Positions 20,101 through 29,853 are shown, counted from the stretch's first letter. The stretch: DNA of 64,000 bases from Lithodes maja (GCA_037953745.1 JBAKBP010007622.1:34102-98101), one strand, 5' to 3'. The notes: a model not told the origin generated them from the letters alone. Program-made: numbers and translations.

Positions 20101-22327
20101 AGTCGGGAGGGATGATATGTAGTGCCCTACAAGCTGAAATGCTAATAAATAACGGTGACTGTGCCTGAATAATAAAAATATCATCATCAGTAGTGTAGGG
20201 GGTGCCGGCAACGTCAGTGGCGGTAATGGTAGTCGGCACATAACCCAGGACCTGGAGAGTGTGACCCCCCACGGCCGTGATCCGTTGGTGTGTAGGCTGT
20301 AGGTGGTGGCGTTGGAGGCCCAGTGCCCGTAGTAATTGCAAACCAGCCACAGATACTTGGGCACCCGTGTCAGGGTGGGCCGTGACGCTGGTGGGGTGAG
20401 AGTGGGGCGACATGGCAGTAGAAATTGTAATGGGCAAGGAGGGGAGCCGTGCGGGTGGTGGTTTGTTAACAGCCTGTTTGATAGTACCAATGATAACAGC
20501 CGCGGATGAAGGTGAGGGCGTGGAGTGACAAACTGTGGAGTAGTGGTTGAGTTTGTTGCACGACGGGCAGGTCTTGCCCCAAGCAGGGCATTTGGATGGG
20601 CGTTCGGCTCGAGAGTGTGTGGATAGGCCGCACCCACTGCACTGGGAAGAGGTGGATTTACAAACCTTGGCAAAGTGGTTAGGTTTATTACACGCCGTGC
20701 AGGTCTTGCCCCATGCAGGACACTTCGAAGATCGTTGGGCTTGTGAATGTGAAGATAGGCCACACCCGGAGCAACGTGAGGGAGATGAAGTGGGGCCGAC
20801 GTGGGGAGGTGGTGGGGCGGGCGACGGGGGCTGAGTAGGTTGGGCGGGGGGCTGGATAGGGGCGGGGCGTGGGTAAGTACTCTTGAGACGCTGGTATGGT
20901 GATTTCACAGCATGTACCCCCGGTTGCATTGCCGTCTGATCGAGTGCCGCAGATTCGAACCCCACACAGTAGTTGATAACATCTTGTAAGGTAGGTAGGG
21001 TGCGGTCTTTAGTTAAAACATCTTGCTGAAGGGACGAATCACTAATCCCGATAGTCACTTGGTCCCGTATGTGCTCGTCAGAGACATCAGTGTGGCAACA
21101 GGGGCAGGTAAAGCCACAGTCCAAAGTGGCCTCCGTAATACGTGTGACGTAGTCCCGGATCTGTTCAGTAGGTTGTTGGAGAAGAGACCGGAAGTGGTGG
21201 CGAGCGGCTGCGCGGTTCCGTTGTCGGTGGACGAGTTGTGTGATGAGAGTTGCTAGGTCGATTTCTGGCAATGAGGAGAACGCCTGATTGTGAGCAAATA
21301 TGGCGCTCTGAAGGGCGGGGTCGCACGTCTGGTAGAGCTCGATGGTAGCCTCGTGAGGTGGTAGAAGGACGAGCCGCTTGTAGACCTCCCAATCAGCCCA
21401 GAATTTGCGTAGGGCGTGTCCCGGCATATGTAAAGCGGCCTGGGGCCGCGTAGGGGCAGCCCGGCGGGGCGGGGCGGGGCGTGGCTGGGCTGGGTAGGAA
21501 GGGACTTGAGGTGGTGGTGGAGGTGGAGGTGGTGGTGGTGGTATGATGATGTCATGCGCAGAAGGGGCTGCGCCGTGAGGGTTGGTGCCAGCCGTACGAT
21601 AGCCAGGGGGGGCATAATGGCCGCCGTAATACCGACCGTCGCTACCGACACCAGTGTGGGCCTGGCCGTCAGGTGGGGAGGGTGTGGGATGTTCGCTCTT
21701 GAGAGGGTGGGTAAAGGGATTAGTCATGTTCATATTATGTAATAAAGACATGTGGGGAATAACTGGCACATGGTGGGGCACTGAGACATGGGCAACTGGC
21801 ATATGGTGGGGCACTGAGACATGGGTAGCTGGCATATGGTGGGGCACTGAGACATGGGTAGCTGGCATATGGTGGGGCACTGAGACATGGGTAACTGGCA
21901 TATGGTAGGGCACTGAGACATGGGGAGATGTATGAGGTGTGGGTGTCTGTGTAGAGGGATGAATAAGTGTATCACTGGTGGGGTGTGAGGCAAAGGATGG
22001 GTCAGCCTGGTGGGTAACATTACTGGCCTGGGGCTGATGTTGTAGAGGCTGGTGGGGCTGGAGATCCTGGCGGGGCGGTGGTGGAGCTGTCGCGGGGCGA
22101 TGTTGTAGATGCTGCTGGTCCTGGTGATGCTGTAGAAAGGTGGCGATACTCGATTGGAGGGCGTCGATCCTTTCATTCAAGTAGACGATGGATGGGTATG
22201 GAGACAGGGCATCGGGTAATGAAGGCTCGACCGGTTGGGAGGTAGATGTAGCCGGGTGGGGACCGCATGGCGGCAAGCCGGCTTCCACAGCCGCTGCAGC
22301 CTCAGCTAGGTAGTGCAGGTTCTCCAT
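17189..22327 (-). CDS. Ty3/gypsy gag-pol polyprotein, single intact frame
   Basis: 1712 codons with no stop. Gag N-terminus MENLHYLAEAAAAV, then His/Pro-rich sequence with an 11-residue in-frame repeat (HVSVPHHMPAT, about residues 135-195) and a polyproline run. Two CCHC knuckles (CTACNKPNHFAKVC, CPSCNKLNHYSTVC, about 540-600). Protease HPDTGAQVSVAG (about 650). RT with PRRTVDLQALN and an unusual catalytic box CVDDSLL (about 977) in place of Y/F-XDD. RNase H ATDWSKTGLGFLL (about 1123) and VDHRPLLHIL. Integrase HQGMTG...CHYCRA zinc domain, VAADFF, ASDGGPQF and GRAE (D,D35E). The order PR-RT-RH-INT is canonical for Ty3/gypsy. Gag and pol share one frame, so no frameshift is needed. The lineage is possibly Mag-like; I cannot place it firmly. 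Confidence 0.95.
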   Translation of the reverse strand: MENLHYLAEAAAAVEAGLPPCGPHPATSTSQPVEPSLPDALSPYPSIVYLNERIDALQSSIATFLQHHQDQQHLQHRPATAPPPPRQDLQPHQPLQHQPQASNVTHQADPSFASHPTSDTLIHPSTQTPTPHTSPHVSVPYHMPVTHVSVPHHMPATHVSVPHHMPATHVSVPHHMPVAHVSVPHHVPVIPHMSLLHNMNMTNPFTHPLKSEHPTPSPPDGQAHTGVGSDGRYYGGHYAPPGYRTAGTNPHGAAPSAHDIIIPPPPPPPPPPPQVPSYPAQPRPAPPRRAAPTRPQAALHMPGHALRKFWADWEVYKRLVLLPPHEATIELYQTCDPALQSAIFAHNQAFSSLPEIDLATLITQLVHRQRNRAAARHHFRSLLQQPTEQIRDYVTRITEATLDCGFTCPCCHTDVSDEHIRDQVTIGISDSSLQQDVLTKDRTLPTLQDVINYCVGFESAALDQTAMQPGVHAVKSPYQRLKSTYPRPAPIQPPAQPTQPPSPAPPPPHVGPTSSPSRCSGCGLSSHSQAQRSSKCPAWGKTCTACNKPNHFAKVCKSTSSQCSGCGLSTHSRAERPSKCPAWGKTCPSCNKLNHYSTVCHSTPSPSSAAVIIGTIKQAVNKPPPARLPSLPITISTAMSPHSHPTSVTAHPDTGAQVSVAGLQLLRALGLQRHHLQPTHQRITAVGGHTLQVLGYVPTTITATDVAGTPYTTDDDIFIIQAQSPLFISISACRALHIIPPDFPTPTPCMAAHTAQPPPTLTRTPPPHRPTSLPFPPNDLHLSDLRDWFLSQFASSAFNTTSGPLPTMSGPPMHIHIKPGTSPRAVHTPAPIPHHWKAQVKADLDRDVALGIIEPVPIGTPTTWCSRMVVVAKKTGQPRRTVDLQALNHACLRETHHTPSPFNLAQSIPAGTRKTVLDAWNGYHAVLLDESSREATTFITEFGRYRYIRAPQGYLAAGDAYTRRFDAIIQAVPRKVKCVDDSLLWDSSVEEAFWHTFDYLALCATNGVTFNPDKFTFAAPSVDFAGLTITDTGIKPCTSMIKAIRDFPTPTDITGARSWFGLVEQVAWAFSIKPEMAPFRELVQSKTPFHWDEALDRTFATSKDHITHLVEEGVCSFEIGRPTCLATDWSKTGLGFLLLQQHCSCPTASAPTCCKVGWKLIFAGSRFTTPAESHYAPVEGEALAVADALDRCRMFVLGCPDLVVVVDHRPLLHILNDRSLDNIPNPRLFKIKERTLRYQFIIQHTPGKWHRGPDAVSRYPTRPSADAHDVHSAAASELDIHSVALASLTMLAAIPDPVVSWSDLKSAGQQDSEYTSLLQTIPEGFPDSREATAPQLRQFWGVRDRLTSVDGVALMDQRPVIPHHLRSRVLEALHSAHQGMTGMKARARASVYWPGIDKALRNCLDTCHYCRAHAPSQPKEPLMSSDPPQWPYDQVAADFFQHQGKHYLVYVDRFSSNIHIFYLPPGKCDAHHLISACRTLFTHYGAPRVLASDGGPQFTAGDFQEFLAHWGVSQRVSSAFYPQSNGRAELAVKAARRIIADCTSPTGSLDNNAAARALLQYRNTPLSTIDKSPAQLLFGRTLRDHVPCNPALLHLHPHWLLSAEAREAALFHRNAALATYYNASARPLSPLHVGDRVSVQNQGGNNPTRWNKTGTVVEVHPHRQYTIRVDGSGRATPATAASYDSFVYRPPTQPTPPDSTIASSDANRGGEI
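17194..17208 (-). promoter_or_regulatory. Polypurine tract of the Ty3/gypsy element
   Basis: The minus strand GGGGGGGGAGA directly precedes the 3' LTR. It also encodes the last Gly-Gly-Glu residues of the polyprotein. Confidence 0.75.
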
Positions 22328-22340
22328 GTAGGTTCAGATA

Positions 22341-22358
22341 CTGATATACACTGCGCCA
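22341..22358 (-). promoter_or_regulatory. Primer-binding site of the Ty3/gypsy element
   Basis: The minus strand TGGCGCAGTGTATATCAG begins exactly at the inner edge of the 5' LTR, starting with TGG (complement of tRNA CCA). The priming tRNA is not identified. Confidence 0.6.
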
Positions 22359-22580
22359 TATAATAAAGATGAATGGAGATATAACACCAGTACTCTTCAA
22401 TCCTTTATTGGCTAGGGTTGAGTACAGGAGCGCCGAGACGCTAGTTGGTTCTGTGAGAGTCTGGTGTGAACTGAAGGACTTGCTGCCTCCACAGGCCTGG
22501 GTGCCAGAGGCGCCCGCAAGTCTAAAGTGTCTGTGGTGCATATGGTGTTGGACAATAGTGGTGTATACATTATTATTATA
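22359..22580 (-). repeat. 5' LTR of the Ty3/gypsy element
   Basis: Matches 16972-17193 over 222 bp with one difference seen (GAACTG versus GAACTC). Confidence 0.93.
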
Positions 22581-22666
22581 GTTAGAGGTCCTTCCTAAGC
22601 TGAATAAAATCACCCAATAGTTGCCAAAATATAATGAAAAGGACGTCACCGGTACTGAATGGGTTA
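22581..22666. repeat. Right half of the split family A MITE
   Basis: GTTAGAGGTCCTTCCTAAGC, then AATATAATGAAAAGGACGTC-ACCGGTACTGAATGGGTTAA, the exact inverted counterpart of the arm at 16902. Confidence 0.85.
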
Positions 22667-22711
22667 AGAAGGACCTATGTTATTAATAGGGCTTATTGAG
22701 ATCGTGTGTAC
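22664..22711. repeat. Left part of a second MITE, split by the Gmr1-like element
   Basis: TTAAGAAGGACCTATG...GGGCTTATTGAGATCG resembles the middle of family A (TTAGGAAGGATCTGTGG...GTTAATTGAGAT). The other part resumes at 31939. Confidence 0.5.
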
Positions 22712-24516
22712 TGTGACGCACCCAGTGCGTGGCAACGCAACCTGATTGTACTCCTTGGTACTCCACTGTACCGCCTGTACCACTGTACCGTGCTGGCTGC
22801 CTATATTGAGTGTGACAACGTATAACTATGTTCTTTGTATCTCTGCAAAGGTCTCGTCATGTGCTAACCAGTGGTGGGTTTTGTTTTAAGCCATGTCGAG
22901 ACCTTCCATTTAATATGTAGTATCAATAGAGAAGTTGATAGATAAGACAATGGGAGTTCAGAGAGAGAGAGTGAGTTATGCTTCAGAGCGAGAGGGTAGC
23001 AATGGCCCACGCTGCCGGGGGGGTGGTTGCCAGACGTATGGACTGGTTGGCAGCCTTGCGCTTATAGCTAGGCGCGACAGGGTTGGTAGTCCATTGCCGC
23101 CTGCCTATGCTGCCTGGGCTGCCCATGTTGTCGTACTGCACATTGCCTGGAGGCTCGCTGTGTGTTCCATGATCAGGTTGCCTAGAACCTTTGAGATTCT
23201 AACATCCCTTGCCCTCTCTCCCAACTTCTCACGGTTGCACTCTTTCTCTCTGACGACATTACTCTCATTTCATTCTTCTCTCTATTTAAATGCATAACCT
23301 TCCCTTGAGGTCCTAAAGGAGTTTCAGCACTCACCTCTCGTATTACTCTTAGGACAAGCATATATTTACATGTATTAGATTTAAGGGGTTAATGTGAACA
23401 GCGATCTTCTTGATGAGGATAGTTGGTGAACGTTCTACATGTTCACGAGTTATATGCCCAGCTCATCATCCAATTTGTGACTAGACTAGTGCCATGTGTA
23501 AGAGCCCGACCATGCCCAGGAGTTGTCTGTAGAGGGGCGAGGACTTAGCCTTGATTTGCCTACCGAGCCAGGAGCGAGTGTAGTACCAGAGACTACAGCT
23601 CGCTCGTAGTGCCGGTATAGTAGAGTAACGTAATTTATCTGTCCTTGTGTTCTCTGCAGTCTTTTCCTGGGTTCTCGCTTTCGGTGCTGGGACTCGTTGT
23701 TCCTGTGACTTGGCCTGCTAGCTAGAACACATGGGGATGATGAGTGGGTTATATCTTTATTTTACTATGCATTGCAGCTCTCTTTAAGTTTATGTATGTA
23801 ACACTTTACAATACACATTACTCACACACAAGACAACACTATTAATACTTTCATGTATCAAATTAACTGCACTGTCGTTTTGCTGCTGTGTCCGGAGTTC
23901 TGTTGCGTAGGGCGCATACGGACTCAGAGGGGAGACAGAGTGAGAGAAGCGAAGTAGCCTATGCGGTAGTAGGCTACCGGCGCAGTACTGTTGCCTGCAA
24001 CCTTTTAGTTATTCCAAGTATAGATTCATTATTATAATAAGTGACTACTATTTATGTTCCTTCCGTGTGTATTATTAGGTATCTACTGGATCATGAACAT
24101 CTTGTATGCTACATGCTAGTGCATGTTAGTAGGGGACAGTTATTCTAGTGCACGCGCTTTCAAGTAGGCGTGTACATTTGTCATTTAGCATTTCACTGTC
24201 ATACCTTTAGCCTGCTTCTATTCTACATTATTAGAGGCTTAATATTAACGTAGTTTCTTGAGTATTGCATTTCTTTAGTAATAACGTAACCTATAAATGT
24301 CTGAGGGAGTTTAGCCTCATAGCCTACCCCTGTTGTACACTTTCGCCGAGTTAAGGTACCTCGTTACCGTAGACGATAACTCTGTAGGGCGTTGGTGCTT
24401 TTGTTGTCTGGAGCATATAGTATTTGGGACTGGAATCGAGCGTGTCGTTGTCACATAAGCCATTTCTGTCCTACGATCAAGAATCCCGAATATGTATTGC
24501 CGATCCAGCCATAACA
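22712..24516 (+). repeat. 5' LTR of the Gmr1-like element
   Basis: Unusually long for an LTR. It begins TGTGACGCACCCAGTGCGTG and ends CCAGCCATAACA. A TATTTAAAT box lies at about 23282. Small frames inside (for example 22935-23297) recur in the 3' LTR but have no recognised domain. Confidence 0.92.
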
Positions 24517-24519
24517 AAA

Positions 24520-24537
24520 TGGCGACCTTGCACAAGA
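24520..24537 (+). promoter_or_regulatory. Primer-binding site of the Gmr1-like element
   Basis: TGGCGACCTTGCACAAGA begins three bases after the LTR. TGGCGACC resembles the site used by elements primed with arginine tRNA; the assignment is tentative. The related element at 49414 has the same TGGCGACCTTGC. Confidence 0.65.
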
Positions 24538-24759
24538 TTCAGTAGTATCCTATCACATGTTTTTTGGAGAACTATTCTATGCTACCTAGTAGAGCTGGCT
24601 AGAATTTTCTTGCATATTGGAGGAATTTTTATTGTGTCATTATTGTATTGGTGGACTTGCAGATTGTTTCGTTGGGGGTGTCTAGAGTAGAGTCATTCAA
24701 GCATCTTTAACATTTTGTGAGTCGAGACTGCAATTAGTAATAAGCACTTCTTTTTTTTT

Positions 24760-27700
24760 ATGAACAGCAATTGTATAACCAGCACTATGTCTAATGACTC
24801 ATCATTTACGGGGGAGGATAACACGGTACAGCCTAGTGACCAGCAAGTACAACAGATATTTAGGAAGGGGAGTGTTATAAGTGGAGAGAGGGATGCCCGG
24901 GCATTTTTGCAGACACCTTTGACCGAACAGCGCCTGCAGGCTATTGATTGTTACGGTCTTCGCTGTTTAGCCACGGTTTTGGGGCGGGACTGTCCTGACA
25001 GTTGGCCCAAGAAGAATTTGGTGGCATGTTTGTTGGGTGATGGCGATGGGGCGGTGGGTGGAGTGGGGTCTTGGGGGGTTCCCTCCAAGCCTCCATTCCA
25101 CTCTACCCCTGAGCTGGGCCCTCAGCCAGCGATTCTTAGCACGATGCAGCAGGAGGGTTCTCAATGGCAAGCTGGCTTACCCGTAAACACGTCTCGGTGT
25201 GGATCCCCCATTTTGTGCTCTCCCCCCCCAGGCCTGTCTCCTGAGATGTTATTTCAGCTAGAACTAGCTAAGCTTAAGTTGCAAGAGAGTCAACAGTCTA
25301 GTATAGAACGCATAGAGGTTGCTAGAATCCAAGCCAATCAGGATGCAACCAGGTACCAGGCTGAAATGGATGTCGAGAAGTCTAGAGTAGAGACCACGGG
25401 GCGTCATCTCGGTGGTGGGCACCGGGTTACAGACTCACTTTCGCATTTAATTAAGTTAGTACCCGCATTTGATGAGACAGCAGTGACTGAGTTTTTTGCT
25501 CGTTTTGAAAAGAAGTGTCGTGAGTATGACTGGCCGGAGGTTAAATGGGCAGCATTAGTTTCATCACGTCTAGTGGGTAAGGGGTTGAAAGCCTACGATG
25601 CACTGTCACTGGACGAGAGTGTCGTGTATGGACTGGTGAAGGAGGCTGTGCTCCGGGCCTACGAACTGCAACCCGAAACTTATAGATTGAAGTTCCGTGG
25701 CGTGAATAAGAAGAGCGACGTCAGTTTTATGGAGCACGCACGGGACTTAACAGATGCAGGTAATAACTGGTTTCGGTCCGAGCACGCAGAGTCGGCTGAG
25801 GAAATTAAGCAACTTTTCTATCTGGAACAGTTTTACAAATGTACTGGAACCGATCTAACGCTGAACATTAAGGAAAAATGTCCCAAGACAGTAGAGGAGG
25901 CTGCCAAGATGGCAGACCTCAGATTATCATTGATTCGTGGTTGCGGTGCCGCTCAGAGGGCTGAGTCAGGGCAGAAGGGGCGCTATACCCCACCCACCAG
26001 AGTTTTCGATAATAACAAATCCTATGACACACATAACCACACTAAAAGCATTGCACCTAATAACACCTACAAACACAAGCCTCTCCCGTTTACTAAAGGT
26101 CAGGCCCCTTCTTCGCCCGCACAAGGGAAGAAGCCCATTGGGGATGTGAAATGTTACAAATGTCAGAAGCTAGGCCATTATTCACGTGAGTGCCCTAGAA
26201 ACACTCCCGCTAAGCCGGTGTCATTGGTTCACAGTATCGGTGTGTCTCTGAAGGCTGCAGCAACTGCCCGGGGTAGGTTGTCAGCAGCTGAGGCACACGC
26301 GGTAAAGAAGCATACGGAAGGCTCGACACCTGTCCGGGACACTTTCTGTAACCATCGGGGACACGGGTTTGTGAGCTGGGGGAGTGAACTACGGAGGGTT
26401 GACTTGCTGAGGGATACGGGGGCTTCGCAAACTTTGTTGAGGAACTTCACAGGGAAACCGATAAATGCGGCCAGAGTTGTTGTGGTGCAGGGTATAAATG
26501 CTACGAGGTCATACCCACTTGTGAGGTTGGAGTTGAGAGTGGGAGAGGTGTGCAGGGAGCTGGATGTAGGGATCGTTGAGTGTTTGCCAGTTGAGGGCGT
26601 CGACCTTCTTCTCGGCAACGACTTTGCGGTGCCCACTTCCGGGACTCCACCCTTAGTCGTTGCCGAGAGGGCGGCCGACGTGGATGGTGAGAATCGGGAA
26701 TGGGTTGGGAGGTGCCAACAGGATGAGATGGCCTGTGTGGTAACCCGATCTCGCTCTGCGGCTCCTGCACAGCCTAGCACTCAACCTCGGGGACAGTGGA
26801 GGAAGGATCAGGAGAAGGTTGCTAAGGGCAGGAAAAGGGACATTGATTCTGCTGCACTTCTCGGTGATTCGGTACTTGGACCTATAATAAACACGGGAGT
26901 TGACTCTGGCCCAGATATGGTGTGTAACAAGGCAGAGTTGGGTAAGACTTCGCGTGAGGCAAGAGCTGTAGCGAGAGCCACTAAGGCAGTAGAGCCTACT
27001 AGCCGGGGTAATGTCTTATTACAAAACCATCTTGATGCATTGACGCCCAGGGACATTAGTGAGCAGCAGCTGCAAGACGCTAGCCTAGCTCGTTATAGCA
27101 ATGGTGCCATAGAGTTGGAGGAAGATGGGGATGCGAAGCCGGGAGATTTCTTTAGGCTCAACAGGATATTGTACCGCAGATTTCTAGACCCCAAATCGAA
27201 GTGGGAGGGCGGTGCGAGGGTAGTAGACCAGGTGGTTGTTCCAAATAAGTATAGAGAGTCCTTATTGTGTCTGGCGCATGATGTGCCGGTGGCGGGTCAT
27301 TTGGGGGTAACAAAAACATTGGCGGCATTGGGCAGGTTTTTCTGGTGGCCTGGGGTCAAGGCTGATGTCTGTGCATGGGTGGCTGGGTGTGCGACCTGCC
27401 AGACAACGGGGAAGCCTAACCAGACCATCCCGAAGGCACCTTTGTTTCCCATACCTGTCACCGGGCCTCCGTTCAGCAAAGTTGTAGTAGATTTGGTTGG
27501 CCCTTTCCCGCCTACTAGTAGTGGCAATAAATTCCTGTTGACAATCATGGATGTGGCTACGAGATACCCGGACGCATACCCCATGAGAAACGGCTCGGCA
27601 AAGGCAGTTGTTAAAAACTTATTATTGTTCTGTTCCCGTTATGGATTTCCACGTGAGGTGCAGTCAGACCAGGGGAGCAATTTTACATCCAAATTGTTCA

Positions 27701-29853
27701 AGCAAACCCTTCAGTTGCACGGTATATGTTCTGTAGTGTCGTCAGCCTACCATCCCGAGAGTCAGGGAGTCTTGGAGCGGTGGCACTCGACCCTGAAGAG
27801 TATGCTACGCTGTTACTGTGCAGAACATGACACTGATTGGGATTTGGGTCTGCCGTATGTTCTGTTCGCTGCACGTGAAGTCCCAGGAGAGAGCCTGGGG
27901 TTCAGTCCAAATCAACTAGTCTTTGGCCATAATGTGAGAGGACCTTTAAGTATGGTGAAAGAGATCTGGGAGGGCGAAGAGAAGCCGGGGTCTGTACTTA
28001 AATATATCCTTGAGAGCCGGGAGAGACTTATAGGTTGCATGGCAGCGGCAGGTAATAACTTGGTTAATGCACAGGCGGTCATGAAGCACCAGTATGACGC
28101 CAAGGTGAAGCTTCGGGAGTTTTCGGTGGGTCAGGAGGTAATGTTGCTTTTACCTTTGCCTGGACACCCCCTTTCTGCCAAGTTTATTGGGCCGTATGTG
28201 GTGGCTAAGAAACTGTCCGACCTTGATTATCTCGTTGCAACACCTGACCGTAGAAAAAAACATCAGTTATGTCATGTTAACCTCATGAAAGAGTATGTGA
28301 GACGCCCCTCAGAGCCTCTCACTGTCCCTGTGCTGGCCTGCAGCGGCCAGGGTGGAGAAGGAGGTGGGGACAGTCATGCTGCTGAGGAGGATAGCTGGGA
28401 CTGTGTCATTTCCGCGGAACAGTGGGCGGGGAATACTGAACAAGAGGCTAGGCAAGCTGTAAGTCACCTGCCTGAGCACCAGGGTGCTGCTGTCCTAGGC
28501 CTGTTCAGGTCATACCCCTCTGTTTTCGCCGAACACCCAGGTCTCACTACTCAGGTAACGCACGACGTGGACGTCGGTGATAATGTGCCCTTCAAGTCAG
28601 TGCCCTACTGTGTGCCCCCGGTAAAGTTGCCAGCTTTACGGGAGGAGTTAAAGTACATGGTTGAGAGAGGGATGATCACTGAAGGTTATGTGAAGTGGAC
28701 ATCACCCGTCACGTTGCAGCCAAAACCTGACGGCAAGGTGCGGTTCTGCATAGATTTTCGTAGGCTAAATGGCTTGACCACTACCAACCCTTACCCTTTG
28801 CCTCGAGTTGACGACAGCGTGGACAAGATAGGGAATGCAAAGTACCTTACTAAAATTGATCTTGTAAAAGGCTACTGGCAAGTACCCCTGTCGGACCGAG
28901 TTAAGCAAGTTTGTGGTTTTGTGGTAGATGGCAAGACCTACCAATGTAACGTAATGGCTTATGGGCTTAAGAACGCACCTGCCACGTTTCAGAACCTGAT
29001 GAACGATATTTGTGACGAAATCCCTAACTGCACGGTCTACCTTGATGACGTGATAGTGTATGATGACGATTTTGAAAATCACCTAAGGCACTTAGAGACC
29101 CTGTTTGGGAAGTTGCACGATGCTGGGCTGGTGGTGAACCTGAGGAAGTGCGAGTTTGTAAAGGCTACTGTGCAGTATCTTGGCTTCGTGGTCGGGTTAG
29201 GCCGGGTGTGCCCCCCCCTGAGCAAGATACAGGCTATCAATATGTTTCCCAGGCCCACCACTAAGCGCCAGGTCATGCGGTTCCTAGGTATGATAGGCTA
29301 TTATAGGCGCTTCATCCGGGGATACTCTACTGTCTTAGCACCGTTAACTGATCTACTGTCGAAGTCAGTGAAGTTCTGTTGGGCTGCGGAGTGTCAGAGG
29401 GCTTTCGACCTAGTCAAGCACCTGCTGTGTACACATCCGATTTTGAGAGCCCCAGACTTCTCCAGGAGTTTTCAGCTGGCGACTGATGCCAGCGGTGTGG
29501 GTGCCGGGGCAGTGTTACTGCAGACTGATTCCGAGGGCTTGGAACACCCAGTGAGCTTCTTTTCTCGCAAGTTTAATTCGGCACAAAGGAATTACTCGAC
29601 TATAGAGAAGGAGCTTCTTGCTATCGTTTTGTCGCTCAAACATTTCGAAGTTTATGTTCCAGCCTACGGCCCGGTAGTGACGATTTATACGGACCATCAT
29701 CCCTTGAAATTCCTAAATCAGTTTCACAATCGGAATATGCGGTTGACCAGGTGGTCCCTAATGCTCCAAGAGTATAATCTCAACATTCAGCATATTGCCG
29801 GGAGTGAGAACGTGATAGCAGATTGTCTATCAAGGGTTGATGATCCAGGATAG
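24760..29853 (+). CDS. Gag-pol polyprotein with order PR-INT-RT-RNase H
   Basis: 1697 codons, uninterrupted, starting at an ATG in MNSNCITSTMSNDSS. Gag covers about 1-460. A CCHC knuckle CYKCQKLGHYSREC lies at about 465-478, and protease RDTGASQTLL at about 551. Integrase comes next: HHCC zinc domain (AHDVPVAGH...CATC, about 839-880), VVVDLVGPF, QSDQGSNFTS and GVLERWHS, giving a D,D35E triad at about 911, 969 and 1005. Only then comes RT: RFCIDFRRLN, TKIDLVKGYWQVPL and catalytic YLDDVIVYDDDF (about 1427). RNase H follows with ATDASGVGAGAVLL (about 1573), STIEKELLAI and YTDHHPLKFL, and the frame ends CLSRVDDPG. The RT and RNase H motifs are Ty3/gypsy-type, but the INT-before-RT order is that of copia; this combination defines Gmr1-like elements. 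Confidence 0.95.
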   Translation: MNSNCITSTMSNDSSFTGEDNTVQPSDQQVQQIFRKGSVISGERDARAFLQTPLTEQRLQAIDCYGLRCLATVLGRDCPDSWPKKNLVACLLGDGDGAVGGVGSWGVPSKPPFHSTPELGPQPAILSTMQQEGSQWQAGLPVNTSRCGSPILCSPPPGLSPEMLFQLELAKLKLQESQQSSIERIEVARIQANQDATRYQAEMDVEKSRVETTGRHLGGGHRVTDSLSHLIKLVPAFDETAVTEFFARFEKKCREYDWPEVKWAALVSSRLVGKGLKAYDALSLDESVVYGLVKEAVLRAYELQPETYRLKFRGVNKKSDVSFMEHARDLTDAGNNWFRSEHAESAEEIKQLFYLEQFYKCTGTDLTLNIKEKCPKTVEEAAKMADLRLSLIRGCGAAQRAESGQKGRYTPPTRVFDNNKSYDTHNHTKSIAPNNTYKHKPLPFTKGQAPSSPAQGKKPIGDVKCYKCQKLGHYSRECPRNTPAKPVSLVHSIGVSLKAAATARGRLSAAEAHAVKKHTEGSTPVRDTFCNHRGHGFVSWGSELRRVDLLRDTGASQTLLRNFTGKPINAARVVVVQGINATRSYPLVRLELRVGEVCRELDVGIVECLPVEGVDLLLGNDFAVPTSGTPPLVVAERAADVDGENREWVGRCQQDEMACVVTRSRSAAPAQPSTQPRGQWRKDQEKVAKGRKRDIDSAALLGDSVLGPIINTGVDSGPDMVCNKAELGKTSREARAVARATKAVEPTSRGNVLLQNHLDALTPRDISEQQLQDASLARYSNGAIELEEDGDAKPGDFFRLNRILYRRFLDPKSKWEGGARVVDQVVVPNKYRESLLCLAHDVPVAGHLGVTKTLAALGRFFWWPGVKADVCAWVAGCATCQTTGKPNQTIPKAPLFPIPVTGPPFSKVVVDLVGPFPPTSSGNKFLLTIMDVATRYPDAYPMRNGSAKAVVKNLLLFCSRYGFPREVQSDQGSNFTSKLFKQTLQLHGICSVVSSAYHPESQGVLERWHSTLKSMLRCYCAEHDTDWDLGLPYVLFAAREVPGESLGFSPNQLVFGHNVRGPLSMVKEIWEGEEKPGSVLKYILESRERLIGCMAAAGNNLVNAQAVMKHQYDAKVKLREFSVGQEVMLLLPLPGHPLSAKFIGPYVVAKKLSDLDYLVATPDRRKKHQLCHVNLMKEYVRRPSEPLTVPVLACSGQGGEGGGDSHAAEEDSWDCVISAEQWAGNTEQEARQAVSHLPEHQGAAVLGLFRSYPSVFAEHPGLTTQVTHDVDVGDNVPFKSVPYCVPPVKLPALREELKYMVERGMITEGYVKWTSPVTLQPKPDGKVRFCIDFRRLNGLTTTNPYPLPRVDDSVDKIGNAKYLTKIDLVKGYWQVPLSDRVKQVCGFVVDGKTYQCNVMAYGLKNAPATFQNLMNDICDEIPNCTVYLDDVIVYDDDFENHLRHLETLFGKLHDAGLVVNLRKCEFVKATVQYLGFVVGLGRVCPPLSKIQAINMFPRPTTKRQVMRFLGMIGYYRRFIRGYSTVLAPLTDLLSKSVKFCWAAECQRAFDLVKHLLCTHPILRAPDFSRSFQLATDASGVGAGAVLLQTDSEGLEHPVSFFSRKFNSAQRNYSTIEKELLAIVLSLKHFEVYVPAYGPVVTIYTDHHPLKFLNQFHNRNMRLTRWSLMLQEYNLNIQHIAGSENVIADCLSRVDDPG

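Larger units (their letters stand above)
16967..22585 (-). mobile_element. Intact Ty3/gypsy LTR retrotransposon
   Basis: Two 222-bp LTRs (16972-17193 and 22359-22580) differ by one noticed base and are flanked by a 5-bp GTTAG target duplication (16967-16971, 22581-22585). The minus-strand layout is 5' LTR, primer-binding site, one gag-pol frame, G-rich tract, 3' LTR. It lies inside the 16-kb Rab intron in the same orientation as the gene. The termini (TATAAT...ATTATA) are not the usual TG...CA. No env is present. Confidence 0.93.

Noticed and set aside
17293..21742. Many plus-strand and out-of-frame minus-strand frames over 100 codons
   Set aside because: They are shadows of the GC-rich gag-pol frame at 17189-22327.
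22935..23297. Possible protein encoded in the Gmr1-like LTR
   Set aside because: Conserved in both LTRs only because they are copies. The 3' copy starts differently after substitutions, and no domain is seen.
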